A program made the position numbers and the translations under genes. The notes under the pieces were generated by a model. It was given only the letters and a program-made list of their open reading frames with translations, was not told where the DNA came from and searched no databases. Source: Sphingorhabdus sp. EL138 (lineage in GTDB: Bacteria; Pseudomonadota; Alphaproteobacteria; Sphingomonadales; Sphingomonadaceae). Taken from it: DNA of 47,245 bases. Positions 1 to 9,260 of the stretch are shown here, in pieces; position 1 is the first letter of the stretch, and every line of letters begins with the position of its first letter. The stretch covers positions 1 through 47,245 of the forward strand of contig NZ_CAMAYF010000014.1 in NCBI RefSeq assembly GCF_945862485.1, read 5' to 3'.

Positions 1-121
1 GGCCCTTTTAAAAGGCAGAAGCAAACACCCTATCGCGCCGGCCGTGCCAGCATGTTTCCACGCCAGCGTTCCCATCATCCCGACCCACGTTCTAGACCGC
101 AGCCTGCATGACGCGAATCAG

Positions 122-138
122 ATAACCTATCTGGTTAT
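122..138. repeat. Short inverted repeat downstream of amtB
   Basis: ATAACC and GGTTAT form a 6-bp inverted repeat around a 5-nt spacer. It lies beyond the amtB terminator, in the gene-free first 170 bases. It could be an operator or the weak stem of a terminator for something left of the window. I see no gene in 1-169. Confidence 0.3.
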
Positions 139-169
139 TTGTAGGAAAGCAGTTTTTGCGCGGCGCATG

Positions 170-200
170 AAAAAGGCCCGAACCATTGCGGGTCCGGGCC
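170..200 (-). terminator. Rho-independent terminator of glnK-amtB
   Basis: Read on the minus strand, a GC-rich stem (GGCCCGgACC paired with GGTTCGGGCC, loop around CGCAAT) is followed directly by TTTTT. It lies about 90 nt past the amtB stop. It would end the glnK-amtB transcript and any small RNA made from the amtB 3' UTR. Confidence 0.8.
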
Positions 201-285
201 ATGAGTTGGATGTTCGCGGGAGGAACATCGGGAGGCGGCGGGGCGTAAAAGGAGAGGAGAGAACGCCCCGCCGCCAAGTCGTAAA
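170..285 (-). ncRNA. Candidate 3' UTR small RNA with anti-Shine-Dalgarno loops
   Basis: Between the amtB stop and its terminator the minus strand can form two consecutive hairpins. The first (234-275) has a perfect 12-bp stem GGCGGCGGGGCG/CGCCCCGCCGCC and an 18-nt pyrimidine loop containing CUCUCCUCUCC. The second (209-229) has a 7-bp stem GATGTTC/GAACATC and loop CUCCCGC. Both loops complement Shine-Dalgarno sequence. Two CU-rich loops ahead of a terminator is the layout described for alphaproteobacterial anti-SD small RNAs such as the alpha-r14/NfeR1 and cuckoo groups. That this is a separate RNA is inference. Confidence 0.5.
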
Positions 286-287
286 AC

Positions 288-1778
288 TCAATAGTTGTAA
301 GCCCGCTCACCATGCTCGGTGATGTCGAGGCCTTCACGCTCGGCGTCTTCGGTTGGACGAAGGCCAGTGGTGAATTTCAATCCGTAGAACAGAACAGCGG
401 AAACTATAGCGGTCCACAAAACTGTGGTCCCCACAGCCCAAAGCTGGGTGATGACTTGGCCAGCCATATCATATTCGCCGGGGATCGCCGGGAACACAGT
501 ATAGTCGATCCAACCCTGACCGCCCAAGGCCGGATCCGCCACAATGCCGACGCCAATTGCACCGACAATACCGCCAATGCCGTGGACGCCAAAGACGTCT
601 AGCGTATCGTCATAGCCAAGCTTGTTCTTCACATAAGCGACGAACACATAGCACAGGCCCGATGCCGCAAAGCCAAGCAGGATGGAGGTCATGGGCGCAG
701 CAAATCCGCTGGCCGGCGTAATGGCGACAAGGCCCGCAACGGCGCCGGTGACTGCGCCCAGCAAGGATGGCTTACCATGGTGGAATTGTTCAATCAGGCA
801 CCATGCCACCGCAGCCGCAGCCGTCGCAACAAAAGTGTTAATGAACGCCAGAGCGGCCAGGCCATTGGCTTCCAAATTGGAACCAGCGTTAAAGCCGAAC
901 CAGCCCACCCACAAAAGCGACGCGCCAATCATCGTCATCGTCATCGAATGTGGCGGTGTGGCTTCTTTGCCATGGCCAACGCGCTTGCCGATGATAAGGC
1001 AGCCGACAAGCCCCGCGATACCCGCGTTGATGTGCACGACAGTACCGCCCGCAAAATCCAGCGCGCCCCAGCCCCACAACAGGCCCATATCCGTTGGTGC
1101 GTCGACCAAGAAGTCGGGCCCTGCCCAATACCAAACCATATGCGCGATCGGGAAATAAGCGAATGTTAGCCACAAAACCGTGAAGATCATCAACGGTGTG
1201 AACTTGATCCGCTCTGCAAATGCGCCAACGATCAACGCCGGCGTGATGCAGGCAAAGGTCATCTGGAACACCACAAAGGCATATTCGGGGATGTAGACAT
1301 TGTTGCTAAACGTCGCCGCATATGTCGTCGCATCGACCCCTTGCAGAAATAGCTTAGAGAAGCCGCCAATGAAGGCATTGCCGCTGGTGAAGGACAGGCT
1401 GTAGCCATAAGTGACCCAGACAAGCGCTGCGACCGACACGATCATGAATACCTGCATTAACAGGCTCAACATATTCTTTGTGCGGACAAGGCCGCCGTAA
1501 AATAATGCCAAGGCTGGGATCGACATCAGCAGTACCAAAGCGGAGCTGATCAGCATCCAGGTCGTATCGCCCTTGTCGACCATGCCAGCCATTTGTTCGA
1601 CCGTTGGGGCCTTAATCGGGCCGTCGGCAACAGCGGCTATGGTCGCAACTTCCGCCACAGCAGCGCCAGCCGCCGCCGCGCCGTCGGCTGCTTTCTCTAC
1701 AGCCTCCTGCGCAAAGGAGGGCAAGGCGGCGAACATTGTCGCCCCCGCCGCGCCCAAAAATTTCAGTGTCTTTGACAT
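288..1778 (-). CDS. amtB: Ammonium transporter AmtB
   Basis: Inner-membrane ammonium channel of the Amt/Mep/Rh family, 496 aa. A signal-like N-terminus (MSKTLKFLGAAGATMFAALPSFAQ) and an alanine-rich periplasmic stretch precede eleven predicted membrane helices, so it is longer than the roughly 430-residue E. coli protein. DFAGGTVVH carries the conserved Asp and the first pore histidine, and GVHGIGGIVG carries the second. The C-terminal tail ends TEDAEREGLDITEHGERAY, the region that meets GlnK. It lies 31 nt behind glnK on the same strand, preceded by an AGGGGA ribosome site, and should share the glnK sigma-54 promoter. Confidence 0.97.
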   Translation of the reverse strand: MSKTLKFLGAAGATMFAALPSFAQEAVEKAADGAAAAGAAVAEVATIAAVADGPIKAPTVEQMAGMVDKGDTTWMLISSALVLLMSIPALALFYGGLVRTKNMLSLLMQVFMIVSVAALVWVTYGYSLSFTSGNAFIGGFSKLFLQGVDATTYAATFSNNVYIPEYAFVVFQMTFACITPALIVGAFAERIKFTPLMIFTVLWLTFAYFPIAHMVWYWAGPDFLVDAPTDMGLLWGWGALDFAGGTVVHINAGIAGLVGCLIIGKRVGHGKEATPPHSMTMTMIGASLLWVGWFGFNAGSNLEANGLAALAFINTFVATAAAAVAWCLIEQFHHGKPSLLGAVTGAVAGLVAITPASGFAAPMTSILLGFAASGLCYVFVAYVKNKLGYDDTLDVFGVHGIGGIVGAIGVGIVADPALGGQGWIDYTVFPAIPGEYDMAGQVITQLWAVGTTVLWTAIVSAVLFYGLKFTTGLRPTEDAEREGLDITEHGERAYNY

Positions 1779-1809
1779 TATCTGGTTCCCCTAGCTTGAT
1801 GTGATCGCG

Positions 1810-2148
1810 TCAAAGCGCGGTTTCGTTGGTATCGCCGGTGCGGATGCGTAAGGCACCCGCAAGATCGAATTCGAAAATTTTGCCATCGCCAATCGCGCCC
1901 GTTTCGGCGGCATGCTGAATGGCCTCAATGACCGCAGGGGCTTGATCAGACGCGCATGCGACCTCAATCTTTACCTTGGGCACCATATTGGTTGCATATT
2001 CGGCCCCACGGTAGATTTCGGTCTGACCCTTTTGCCGACCAAAACCCTTAACCTCGGTCACGGTCATGCCCGACACGCCCAGCGCCGTCAGCGCCTCGCG
2101 AACCGGATCCAGCTTGTGCGGTTTAATCACGGCGATAATATATTTCAT
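1810..2148 (-). CDS. glnK: P-II nitrogen regulatory protein GlnK
   Basis: 112-aa P-II signal protein that reports 2-oxoglutarate, ATP/ADP and glutamine status and blocks AmtB when nitrogen is plentiful. It begins MKYIIAVIKPHKLDPV. The T-loop GFGRQKGQTEIYRGAEY places the uridylylated tyrosine at Tyr51. The B-loop/C-loop region TGAIGDGKIF and RIRTGD follow. The frame is open further upstream, but the start at 2148 is chosen because it gives the normal family N-terminus, has an AGGGGG ribosome site, and lies just downstream of a sigma-54 promoter that sits inside the longer frame. glnE at 5.8 kb belongs to the same nitrogen circuit. Confidence 0.97.
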   Translation of the reverse strand: MKYIIAVIKPHKLDPVREALTALGVSGMTVTEVKGFGRQKGQTEIYRGAEYATNMVPKVKIEVACASDQAPAVIEAIQHAAETGAIGDGKIFEFDLAGALRIRTGDTNETAL

Positions 2149-2180
2149 GCAGAACCCCCTGATGTTATTGCAGTGCAATA

Positions 2181-2196
2181 TGCAAACGCCGTGCCA
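2181..2196 (-). promoter_or_regulatory. Sigma-54 (RpoN) promoter of glnK-amtB
   Basis: On the minus strand this reads TGGCACGGCGTTTGCA, an exact match to the -24/-12 consensus TGGCACG-N4-TTGCW. Transcription would start near 2170, giving a leader of about 20 nt before the glnK start at 2148. It implies NtrC-type activation under nitrogen limitation. I did not find a convincing NtrC site upstream. Confidence 0.9.
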
Positions 2197-2271
2197 GAAC
2201 GCGAAAATAACGCAAAAGCGACGGTCTTGGAGCATTTGGGTCATAATGCCGCGCGCCGCGGACATGATATA

Positions 2272-2317
2272 TGCCTATTATTTAATCAGTGTTTTTTGAC
2301 TGCTTAATAATTAGGCA
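2272..2317 (-). terminator. AT-rich imperfect hairpin between the EEP gene and glnK
   Basis: TGCCTA and TAGGCA bracket a 19-nt imperfect inverted repeat (15 of 19 positions pair) around the loop GTTTTTTG. It starts 2 nt past the stop of the gene at 2319-3023 and ends before the glnK promoter. A terminator or insulator is plausible. There is no clean GC stem with a T-run, so confidence is modest. Confidence 0.4.
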
Positions 2318-2318
2318 A

Positions 2319-3023
2319 TTAACCAATCTGCATGCTGGCCCATATCGGCAGATGATCCGACGCCTGTTTCGACAAGGCCGAAATATGACAATCGGCAGCG
2401 GTGACCGTGACCTCATGGCTGACAATGATGCGGTCAAGACATGCCACGGGGCGCGACGTGTGAAAGCTTTTGGGCGTTTGCACCAATCGGTGATGGTGAA
2501 AGGCCAACTCGCTCAGCGCGCCTTTGTCCGACCATTGGTTGAAATCACCCATCATGACCGTGGGCATATGTCGCGGGCTGGCATCAATGGCGGCCAATAA
2601 AGCGCGAATTTGCTTACGCCGCCACAGGCCCGACAAGTCAAGATGCACACCAATCACGCGCAAGCTATGCCCGTTTACGGACAGTTCCGCCATCACTGCG
2701 CCGCGCGGTTCCAGCGTGGGCATGTCGATGGGCTGGGCATGACGCACCTCAATGCCCTTGCGCAATAATATCGCATTGCCGTGCCAGCCAATGGCGGCGG
2801 GGCGAAAGTTCAACGGCACGGGCACATAAGGCGAATCCGCCTCCAGCATCGCCAAGGGTATCGCGCTGACGCGCGCGCCAAAGCGGCGGTCCACCTCTTG
2901 CAACGCAACGATATCCGCGTCGATTTCATTGAGCACTGACAGTATGCGCGCCGGATTGCGGCGTTGATCCAACCCCACCGCCTTGCGGATATTATAGGTC
3001 GCAACCTTGAACGCGTGGCTCAT
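2319..3023 (-). CDS. Endonuclease/exonuclease/phosphatase family protein
   Basis: 234-aa protein of the EEP (DNase I-like) fold. The order of conserved elements is complete: ATYNIRKAVG near the N-terminus, ALQEVDRRFG with the metal-binding Glu, HLDLSG in the middle, MGDFNQW, and ASDHLPIWASM with the catalytic Asp-His at the C-terminus. No signal peptide is visible, so it is probably cytoplasmic. The family includes nucleases, phosphoinositide phosphatases and sphingomyelinases, and the substrate cannot be read here. It lies 56 nt downstream of tldD on the same strand and may be co-transcribed with it. Confidence 0.85.
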   Translation of the reverse strand: MSHAFKVATYNIRKAVGLDQRRNPARILSVLNEIDADIVALQEVDRRFGARVSAIPLAMLEADSPYVPVPLNFRPAAIGWHGNAILLRKGIEVRHAQPIDMPTLEPRGAVMAELSVNGHSLRVIGVHLDLSGLWRRKQIRALLAAIDASPRHMPTVMMGDFNQWSDKGALSELAFHHHRLVQTPKSFHTSRPVACLDRIIVSHEVTVTAADCHISALSKQASDHLPIWASMQIG

Positions 3024-3079
3024 ATCCGGATCATAGTGTTGGTCCGGCCATAGAGGTTTGCGGGCCGCATAAGCACCGA

Positions 3080-4507
3080 TTAACCAGCCGTCCCGCCCAC
3101 CGTCAACGCGCTGACCAATGTGGTGGGTTGCCCGACACCCGCAGGCACGCTTTGCCCCGCCTTACCGCAGACGCCAACGCCTTCATCCAGCGCCATGTCA
3201 TTGCCAAGGCCAATGACCTTATTAAGCGCAGTTGGGCCATCGCCAATCAACGTCGCGCCCTTGATCGGGTCGCCCAGCTTGCCGTTCTTGACCAAATAGG
3301 CCTCGGTGCAGCTAAATACGAATTTGCCCGACACAATGTCCACCTGCCCACCGCCAAAGCTTTTGGCGAAAATGCCATTTTTGACGCGGCTCAGCAGTTC
3401 GGCGGGATCATCATTGCCGCTGCGCATGAAGGTGTTGGTCATGCGCGGCATCGGGGCATGGGCGAAACTTTCCCGGCGGCCATTGCCTGTGGGCTCCACG
3501 CCCATCAGGCGGGCATTCATGCGGTCCTGCATATAGGCGCGCAATATGCCGTCTTCGATCAGGACATTTTCCTGAGTCGGCGTGCCTTCGTCATCAATCG
3601 ACAGGGAACCGCGCCGGTTTTGCATCGTGCCGTCATCGACCACTGTAACGCCGGGCGCGGCGACGCGCTGCCCGATTTTACCGGAGAATGCGCTGCTACC
3701 CTTGCGGTTGAAATCACCCTCCAGGCCATGGCCAACTGCCTCATGCAGCAAGACGCCCGGCCAGCCAGGCCCAAGCAACACGGTCATTTCACCAGCAGGT
3801 GCCGCGACCGAACGCAAATTGGTCAGCGCCTGCGCCAATGCGACGTCAATCGCATGTTCCCATTCCTGTTCTTCAAATAATTTGTCGTACAGATAGCGCC
3901 CGCCAAAACCGTAGTTTCCGGTTTCGCGGCGTTCGCCATCTTGCGCGACGATGCCAACATTGAGACGCACCAAGGGCCGGACATCAGTGGCGACAAAGCC
4001 ATCGGCGCGGACGATTTCGACGACGCTCCAGCTACCCGACAGGCTGACGCTGACTTGCGCGACACGCGGGTCACGCGCACGCGCGGCGGCGTCGATTTGT
4101 TGGCACAGAGCCACCTTTTGCGCGAAAGGCACCAGCTCCAACGGGTTGCCATCGGTGTATAAATGCCGGTTGTTCTGGCGCGGTGGCGGCGCGGGTTGAT
4201 CCTTAGTGGGATCAAGCAGCTTCAACGTCTCACCCGCACGGCGGATTGCGGCCTCGCTCATGTCATTGGCGTGGCTGAACCCTGTCATCTCGCCCGAAAC
4301 GCCGCGCAAGCCGAAACCCGATCCGGTCGAATAATCCGCCATTTTCAGACGGCCATCGTCAAAACCAAAGCTCTCGGTCGCGCTATATTGAAGGTAAAGC
4401 TCGCCATCATCGCAGGCTTTCAACGCATCCCGTGTAATGCGCTGCGCCGCGTCGGGGTCCAGCAGGCCAGGTTGGTAAAGATAAGAACGTGGGTCTGTAT
4501 AAGTCAT
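3080..4507 (-). CDS. tldD: Metalloprotease TldD
   Basis: 475-aa zinc metalloprotease of the TldD/PmbA family, which forms a TldD-TldE heterodimer that cleaves small unfolded peptides and matures some modified peptides. The active-site motif HEAVGHGLEGD (HExxxH) is intact and is followed by the conserved glycine-rich C-terminal half (KSFGGGQVDIVSGKFVF, GVGVCGKAGQSVPAGVGQPT). Length matches the family (about 480). The partner TldE/PmbA is not in the window. It is transcribed away from tgt, leaving a 144-bp divergent intergenic region. Confidence 0.95.
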   Translation of the reverse strand: MTYTDPRSYLYQPGLLDPDAAQRITRDALKACDDGELYLQYSATESFGFDDGRLKMADYSTGSGFGLRGVSGEMTGFSHANDMSEAAIRRAGETLKLLDPTKDQPAPPPRQNNRHLYTDGNPLELVPFAQKVALCQQIDAAARARDPRVAQVSVSLSGSWSVVEIVRADGFVATDVRPLVRLNVGIVAQDGERRETGNYGFGGRYLYDKLFEEQEWEHAIDVALAQALTNLRSVAAPAGEMTVLLGPGWPGVLLHEAVGHGLEGDFNRKGSSAFSGKIGQRVAAPGVTVVDDGTMQNRRGSLSIDDEGTPTQENVLIEDGILRAYMQDRMNARLMGVEPTGNGRRESFAHAPMPRMTNTFMRSGNDDPAELLSRVKNGIFAKSFGGGQVDIVSGKFVFSCTEAYLVKNGKLGDPIKGATLIGDGPTALNKVIGLGNDMALDEGVGVCGKAGQSVPAGVGQPTTLVSALTVGGTAG

Positions 4508-4651
4508 GGCACCTATATGGGCTGGTGCGGCGGCGGTTGAAAGGGCAATTTGTATATTTGCACACCAATTCCTTCCCAGATGGTATCAAACACAATCCGC
4601 CACCCCGAAGGCAGGAATGACAAATCGGTTATCAGCCCCTAAAGCCTCCCC

Positions 4652-5779
4652 ATGACCAAGCGATTCCAGTTTTCGATTTCCGCCAAGGATGGCAAAGCCC
4701 GCACAGGCAGCATTCAAATGCTGCGCGGCGAAATTCGTACGCCGGCCTTTATGCCCGTGGGCACCGCCGCCACGGTTAAGGCGATGCGCCCTGCCGAAGT
4801 GCGGGCGACGGGTGCGGACATCATATTGGGCAATACCTATCATCTGATGCTGCGTCCGGGCGCGGAGCGGGTGGCGCGATTGGGCGGCTTGCATCAATTT
4901 TCGGGCTGGGACCGGCCGATCCTGACCGATAGCGGCGGGTATCAGGTGATGAGCCTGTCGGCCTTACGCAAAATCACCGAAGAGGGCGTATCATTCCAAA
5001 GCCATTTGGACGGGTCGAAACATATGCTGTCACCCGAACGCTCCATGGAAATTCAGCGTCTATTGGGGTCCGACATCGTCATGGCGTTTGACGAATGTCC
5101 CGCCAATGGCGTGTCGCGGGACGAAGCCATCAAATCAATGGAGCTTTCGATGCGCTGGGCCAAAAGATCACGCGACGGCTTTGACAGCGGCGGCGAACAT
5201 GCAGCGCGCGCGGCTTTGTTCGGCATTCAACAAGGGTCATTGGACGAAGAATTGCGCAAGCGGTCCGCCGATGCGCTGATCGACATTGGCTTTGACGGTT
5301 ATGCCATAGGCGGCCTTGCGGTGGGTGAAGGGCAAGAGGCGATGTTCGGTTGTCTCGATTATGCGCCTGACCAATTGCCCGCCGACCGGCCACGCTATTT
5401 GATGGGCGTTGGCAAGCCCGACGATTTAGTCGGCGCGGTGGAGCGCGGTATCGATATGTTCGATTGCGTGCTGCCGACCCGTTCTGGCCGCAATGGGCAA
5501 GCCTTTACCCATCATGGCCCCATCAACATCCGCAACGCCAAATTTGCCGAAGACCAAGGGCCGATTGATGACCGCTGCACGTGCCCCGTATGCGCCACAT
5601 GGACGCGGGCTTATGTCCATCATTTGATCCGTTCGGGCGAGATATTGGGCGCGATGCTGATGACGCAGCACAATCTGCATTATTACCAGATGCTGATGGC
5701 CGACATGCGCGCGGCCATTTCGGAAGGACGCTTTGCCTCGTTCGCGCACGATTTCCGGCGGGATTATCTCAAAGCATGA
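4652..5779 (+). CDS. tgt: tRNA-guanine transglycosylase (queuine tRNA-ribosyltransferase)
   Basis: 375-aa enzyme that swaps guanine-34 for preQ1 in tRNAs with GUN anticodons, during queuosine synthesis. Visible signatures: [11 protein letters not shown] with the general-acid Asp, [17 protein letters not shown] with the nucleophile Asp, and the zinc site CTCPVC followed by a distal His in [11 protein letters not shown]. Length equals E. coli Tgt (375). The gene ends in an ATGA overlap with glnE, so the two are translationally coupled. Confidence 0.97.
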   Translation: MTKRFQFSISAKDGKARTGSIQMLRGEIRTPAFMPVGTAATVKAMRPAEVRATGADIILGNTYHLMLRPGAERVARLGGLHQFSGWDRPILTDSGGYQVMSLSALRKITEEGVSFQSHLDGSKHMLSPERSMEIQRLLGSDIVMAFDECPANGVSRDEAIKSMELSMRWAKRSRDGFDSGGEHAARAALFGIQQGSLDEELRKRSADALIDIGFDGYAIGGLAVGEGQEAMFGCLDYAPDQLPADRPRYLMGVGKPDDLVGAVERGIDMFDCVLPTRSGRNGQAFTHHGPINIRNAKFAEDQGPIDDRCTCPVCATWTRAYVHHLIRSGEILGAMLMTQHNLHYYQMLMADMRAAISEGRFASFAHDFRRDYLKA

Positions 5780-8466
5780 GCGCTGCGTCGATCAACGATG
5801 CACTGAAACGCGCGCAAACCCATAGCCCGTTCTTGGCTGGCCTGATGGATCGTAACGCGGACCTTATGCCGCTCATCCACGCGGGCGATTTTGACGCGGC
5901 GCTCGCAAACGCCCTCGCCCGCAGCGCTGTGTCTGTTGGCACGGCATTGCGGAAGCAGCGCCAAGGCGTTGCGCTTGTGACGGCCATCGCCGACCTTGCC
6001 GGAATTTGGGACCTGACGCGCGTGACGCGCATCCTCTCCGACTTTGCTGACCATGCGCTCGATCAAGCTATCGCCGCCGCGATTGAAGAACGCTTGCCGG
6101 GTGCGCCAAACCAAGGCTTTGCTGTCATCGCATTGGGCAAGCATGGCGGGCGGGAGTTAAATTATTCGTCGGATATTGACCCGATATTCCTGTTCGACCC
6201 CAAAACCCTGCCCCACCGCGAACGCGATGATGTGGCGGAGGCAGCGGTGCGTTATGGCAGGCGGGTGATTGAACTGCTCTCCGCGCTGGACGGGGATGGT
6301 TATGTCTTTCGCGTCGACATGCGGTTGCGTCCGTCGCCGGAAGTCAGCCCTATCGTTCTGCCGGTGGAGGCAGCTATCGGCTATTATGAATCGTCCGCCT
6401 TGGCGTGGGAGCAAGCGGCCTTCATCCGGTCACGGGTCAGCGCAGGCGACCGCGCGTTGGGCGATTATTTCCTAAATGCTATACAGCCGTTCATCTGGCG
6501 CAAATCGCTCGATTTTGGGCAGTTGAAGAATATCACCGCGATGACCGCGCAAATCCGCGACCATTATGCCAAGGGGCAGAAAATGGGCCTCGGCTTTGAT
6601 CTGAAACGTGGTCATGGCGGCATAAGGGAATGCGAATTTTTTGCCCAAGCGCATCAGCTTATCCATGGTGGCCGCGACCCTGTGTTGCGAATCGCAGACA
6701 CGCGTGCGGCCTTATCGGTGCTGGCAGCGGCTGGACCGATCAGCGCGCAAGAGGCGGAGATCTTGTCCTCGGCTTATACCCAGTTGCGGATGTTCGAACA
6801 TCGCTTGCAAATGCACAGCGACCGGCAAACGCATGAGATACCCGCCAATCGCGACACCGCCGATGCTGTTGCGCGATTACATGGCCTAGCCGATGCCGAC
6901 GCGTTGATTGCGGCGATTGCGCCGATCACGGCGCAGGTGGCAGCCATCTATGACCGCATGGTCGATGCAGGGGGTAGCGAGGGGCCGCGTTTGGCGGACG
7001 AAGGTCTACCGCTGGAGGAACAGCTCACTGATCTCGGCTATGCCGACCCTGCCGCTGTGATGCAGCGATTGGCCCGATGGCGCAGCGGCAAAATCCGCGC
7101 GATTCGTAGCCCATCGGCGCGCGATGCCTTTGAGGCCGTGTTGCCCGCGATCATGGCGGCATTGGCGCAAGCACCCGATTCGGACCGCGCCATCGCCCGT
7201 TTCGACAATATGATTGAGGCGATGCCCAGCGCGATAAACGTCTTCCGCTTGCTGGAGGCGCGACCCGGCCTTGTGCAACTGGTCGCGGATATCTTAAGCT
7301 ACGCGCCGACTTTGGCCGACGATCTGGGCCGTCAAAGCCGCTATCTCGATGCGTTGATTGATACCAGCGCCATGCATTTGCCCGGCGACGTATCGGCATT
7401 GCAGGACGCGATGCAGCGCCGGATTGGCACCGCCGATTATCAATCCACCCTCGACATCGTCCGCGATTATGTCGGCGAAAAACGCTTTGCGCTGGGCGTG
7501 CAGTTGATTGAGGGACGCAGCGATGCGCTCGACATATCCCGTAGCTATGCCCATCTGGCCGAAGCATCTTTGCAGATGTTGACGGCCGCAACAGTGACCG
7601 AATTTGAAAAAGCACATGGCACAATAAAGGGCAGCGAACTCATCATTCTCGCTTTAGGCAGGCTGGGTGGTGAAGCGTTAACGCACGCATCGGACTTAGA
7701 CATCATCCTGCTGTTCACGGGCAACCATCTGGCAGAATCGGATGGGCCGCGCAGTCTTGGCGCAACGCAATATTTCAACCGGCTGGCGCAACGGGTGATT
7801 GCGGCAATGTCCGTGGCAACCGCTTCGGGTGCCTTATATGAGATTGATACACGCCTTCGGCCATCGGGTGCAGATGGGCTATTGTGCGCGTCGGTCAAAA
7901 GCTTCGATCAATATCAACGCGAGAACGCATGGACGTGGGAGCATATGGCGCTCACTCGGGCACGCGTACTTTTTGGATCAGCCGGCGCGCGCGGCCAAGT
8001 CGCCGACATCATCCGCGATGTTTTGCATACACCGCGCGACACCGAGAAGTTGCGCCAGGATATTGCAACGATGCGCAAGGACATGGCCGCGCACAAGCCG
8101 CCAAAAGGTGCGCTGGATGTAAAGCTGTTGCCCGGCGGATTGGTAGATATGGAGTTCATCATCCACGCGCTGCAGTTGGAAACGCATGATGGCATGCAAC
8201 CCCAGCTTGGCTCCGCGATTGATGCGTTGGTCGCAGCGGGGCACCTGCACGCTGACTTTGTCAAAGCCTTTGCCTTGATGGCGCGGTTGTTGGTCATGGT
8301 GCGCCTGATCGCGCCGGATTGCGCAGCGCCGCCCGAGGCGGCACAAAAGCTGATTGCGCACAGCTTAGGCTTTGACGATTGTGATGGATTGATGGACGCA
8401 CTTAGGGATTATCGCGGGGTTGTCATGACCCAATGGCAGAGCCTATTTGGCCCACGCGATTTTTGA
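5776..8466 (+). CDS. glnE: Bifunctional glutamine synthetase adenylyltransferase/deadenylase GlnE
   Basis: 896-aa enzyme that adenylylates and deadenylylates glutamine synthetase in response to glutamine and P-II. Two nucleotidyltransferase cores are present: [18 protein letters not shown] in the N-half and [21 protein letters not shown] in the C-half, each followed by a GlnD-type regulatory segment ([24 protein letters not shown]). The start is the ATG overlapping the tgt stop (ATGA). The frame is open further 5' inside tgt, but that stretch is a shadow of tgt. The protein is slightly shorter than E. coli GlnE (about 946). Functionally it pairs with glnK-amtB 4 kb to the left. Confidence 0.96.
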   Translation: MSAASINDALKRAQTHSPFLAGLMDRNADLMPLIHAGDFDAALANALARSAVSVGTALRKQRQGVALVTAIADLAGIWDLTRVTRILSDFADHALDQAIAAAIEERLPGAPNQGFAVIALGKHGGRELNYSSDIDPIFLFDPKTLPHRERDDVAEAAVRYGRRVIELLSALDGDGYVFRVDMRLRPSPEVSPIVLPVEAAIGYYESSALAWEQAAFIRSRVSAGDRALGDYFLNAIQPFIWRKSLDFGQLKNITAMTAQIRDHYAKGQKMGLGFDLKRGHGGIRECEFFAQAHQLIHGGRDPVLRIADTRAALSVLAAAGPISAQEAEILSSAYTQLRMFEHRLQMHSDRQTHEIPANRDTADAVARLHGLADADALIAAIAPITAQVAAIYDRMVDAGGSEGPRLADEGLPLEEQLTDLGYADPAAVMQRLARWRSGKIRAIRSPSARDAFEAVLPAIMAALAQAPDSDRAIARFDNMIEAMPSAINVFRLLEARPGLVQLVADILSYAPTLADDLGRQSRYLDALIDTSAMHLPGDVSALQDAMQRRIGTADYQSTLDIVRDYVGEKRFALGVQLIEGRSDALDISRSYAHLAEASLQMLTAATVTEFEKAHGTIKGSELIILALGRLGGEALTHASDLDIILLFTGNHLAESDGPRSLGATQYFNRLAQRVIAAMSVATASGALYEIDTRLRPSGADGLLCASVKSFDQYQRENAWTWEHMALTRARVLFGSAGARGQVADIIRDVLHTPRDTEKLRQDIATMRKDMAAHKPPKGALDVKLLPGGLVDMEFIIHALQLETHDGMQPQLGSAIDALVAAGHLHADFVKAFALMARLLVMVRLIAPDCAAPPEAAQKLIAHSLGFDDCDGLMDALRDYRGVVMTQWQSLFGPRDF

Positions 8467-8479
8467 AAAGGAACGACAC

Positions 8480-8938
8480 ATGACCGATGTTAACGACACG
8501 CTGCCCAACGTGACCGTCGCCGATAGCGCAGGCAATCCGGTCAATCTGGCCGAGCTTTCCGGGCCGTTCGTGCTCTATTTCTACCCTAAGGCGGACACGC
8601 CCGGTTGCACCAATGAGGCGAAGGATTTTACAGAATTAGCAGCTGAATTTGCGGCGCTGAACTGCCCCATTTACGGCATGTCAAAGGACAAGCCTGCGAA
8701 GCTCGCCAAATTTGCCGCGAAATATGCGCTAAAGGTTGATTTGCTATCGGACGAAGCGAGTGATGCCACTGAACAAATGGGCGCTTGGGTCGAAAAATCC
8801 ATGTACGGCAAACTCTATATGGGCATTGACCGGTCGACCTATCTGGTCGGTAAGGACAGCAAAGTGGCGCAGGTCTGGCGCAAGGTGAAGGTCAAAGACC
8901 ATGCAGCGGAAGTCTTGGCTGCGGCGAAGGCTTTATAG
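8480..8938 (+). CDS. bcp: Thioredoxin-dependent peroxiredoxin, Bcp/PrxQ type
   Basis: 152-aa thiol peroxidase reducing H2O2 and organic hydroperoxides. The active site YPKADTPGCTNEAKDF has peroxidatic Cys43. The resolving cysteine that many Bcp proteins carry five residues later is replaced by Lys48. One other Cys (Cys62, ALNCPIYG) is present. The start at 8480 is preceded by AAAAGGA. The frame opens slightly earlier, inside glnE. The 13-nt gap suggests co-transcription with glnE. Confidence 0.93.
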   Translation: MTDVNDTLPNVTVADSAGNPVNLAELSGPFVLYFYPKADTPGCTNEAKDFTELAAEFAALNCPIYGMSKDKPAKLAKFAAKYALKVDLLSDEASDATEQMGAWVEKSMYGKLYMGIDRSTYLVGKDSKVAQVWRKVKVKDHAAEVLAAAKAL

Positions 8939-9260
8939 GGTCACGCCCCCGAAAGGGACTTCGAACATGCAGCACGCATAAGCCGAATCCCTTTCATCAC
9001 CTGCGGCGCGGCCGGAACAAATCGGCGCTGGCCGCGTTAAAAACATCGATAAACCGTCATTTTGTCAGGCGCCATAGCCTCAATTCAACGACTCAACGCG
9101 TTTGAGCGGCGGCTTGTCCCGCGATTATTCCACAGAACTTGCATTCATGTGAGCCATCGGACACCACCCTTTTATTAAGAAGTGGGCAGATTATCTGCCT
9201 TGGGTAATTTCGGGGCTGCGCCAAAATCGGTGCGGATCGCAACAAAAGGTAACGAAACAC
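8939..9260. other. Gene-free 322-bp spacer before the M23 peptidase gene
   Basis: No convincing coding sequence or RNA gene is seen on either strand. The only clear structure is the palindrome at 9185-9199. The promoter of the downstream peptidase gene should lie here, but I could not fix a -35/-10 pair with confidence. Confidence 0.5.
9185..9199. promoter_or_regulatory. 15-bp palindrome upstream of the M23 peptidase gene
   Basis: GGCAGATTATCTGCC is a perfect inverted repeat (7-bp arms, 1-nt centre), 62 nt before the peptidase start. The position fits an operator or regulator site. The regulator is unknown. Confidence 0.4.

Noticed and set aside
5581-5775. N-terminal extension of GlnE inside tgt
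   Set aside because: The stretch overlaps the zinc-site region of tgt in another frame, and the ATGA overlap at 5776 gives a normal GlnE start.
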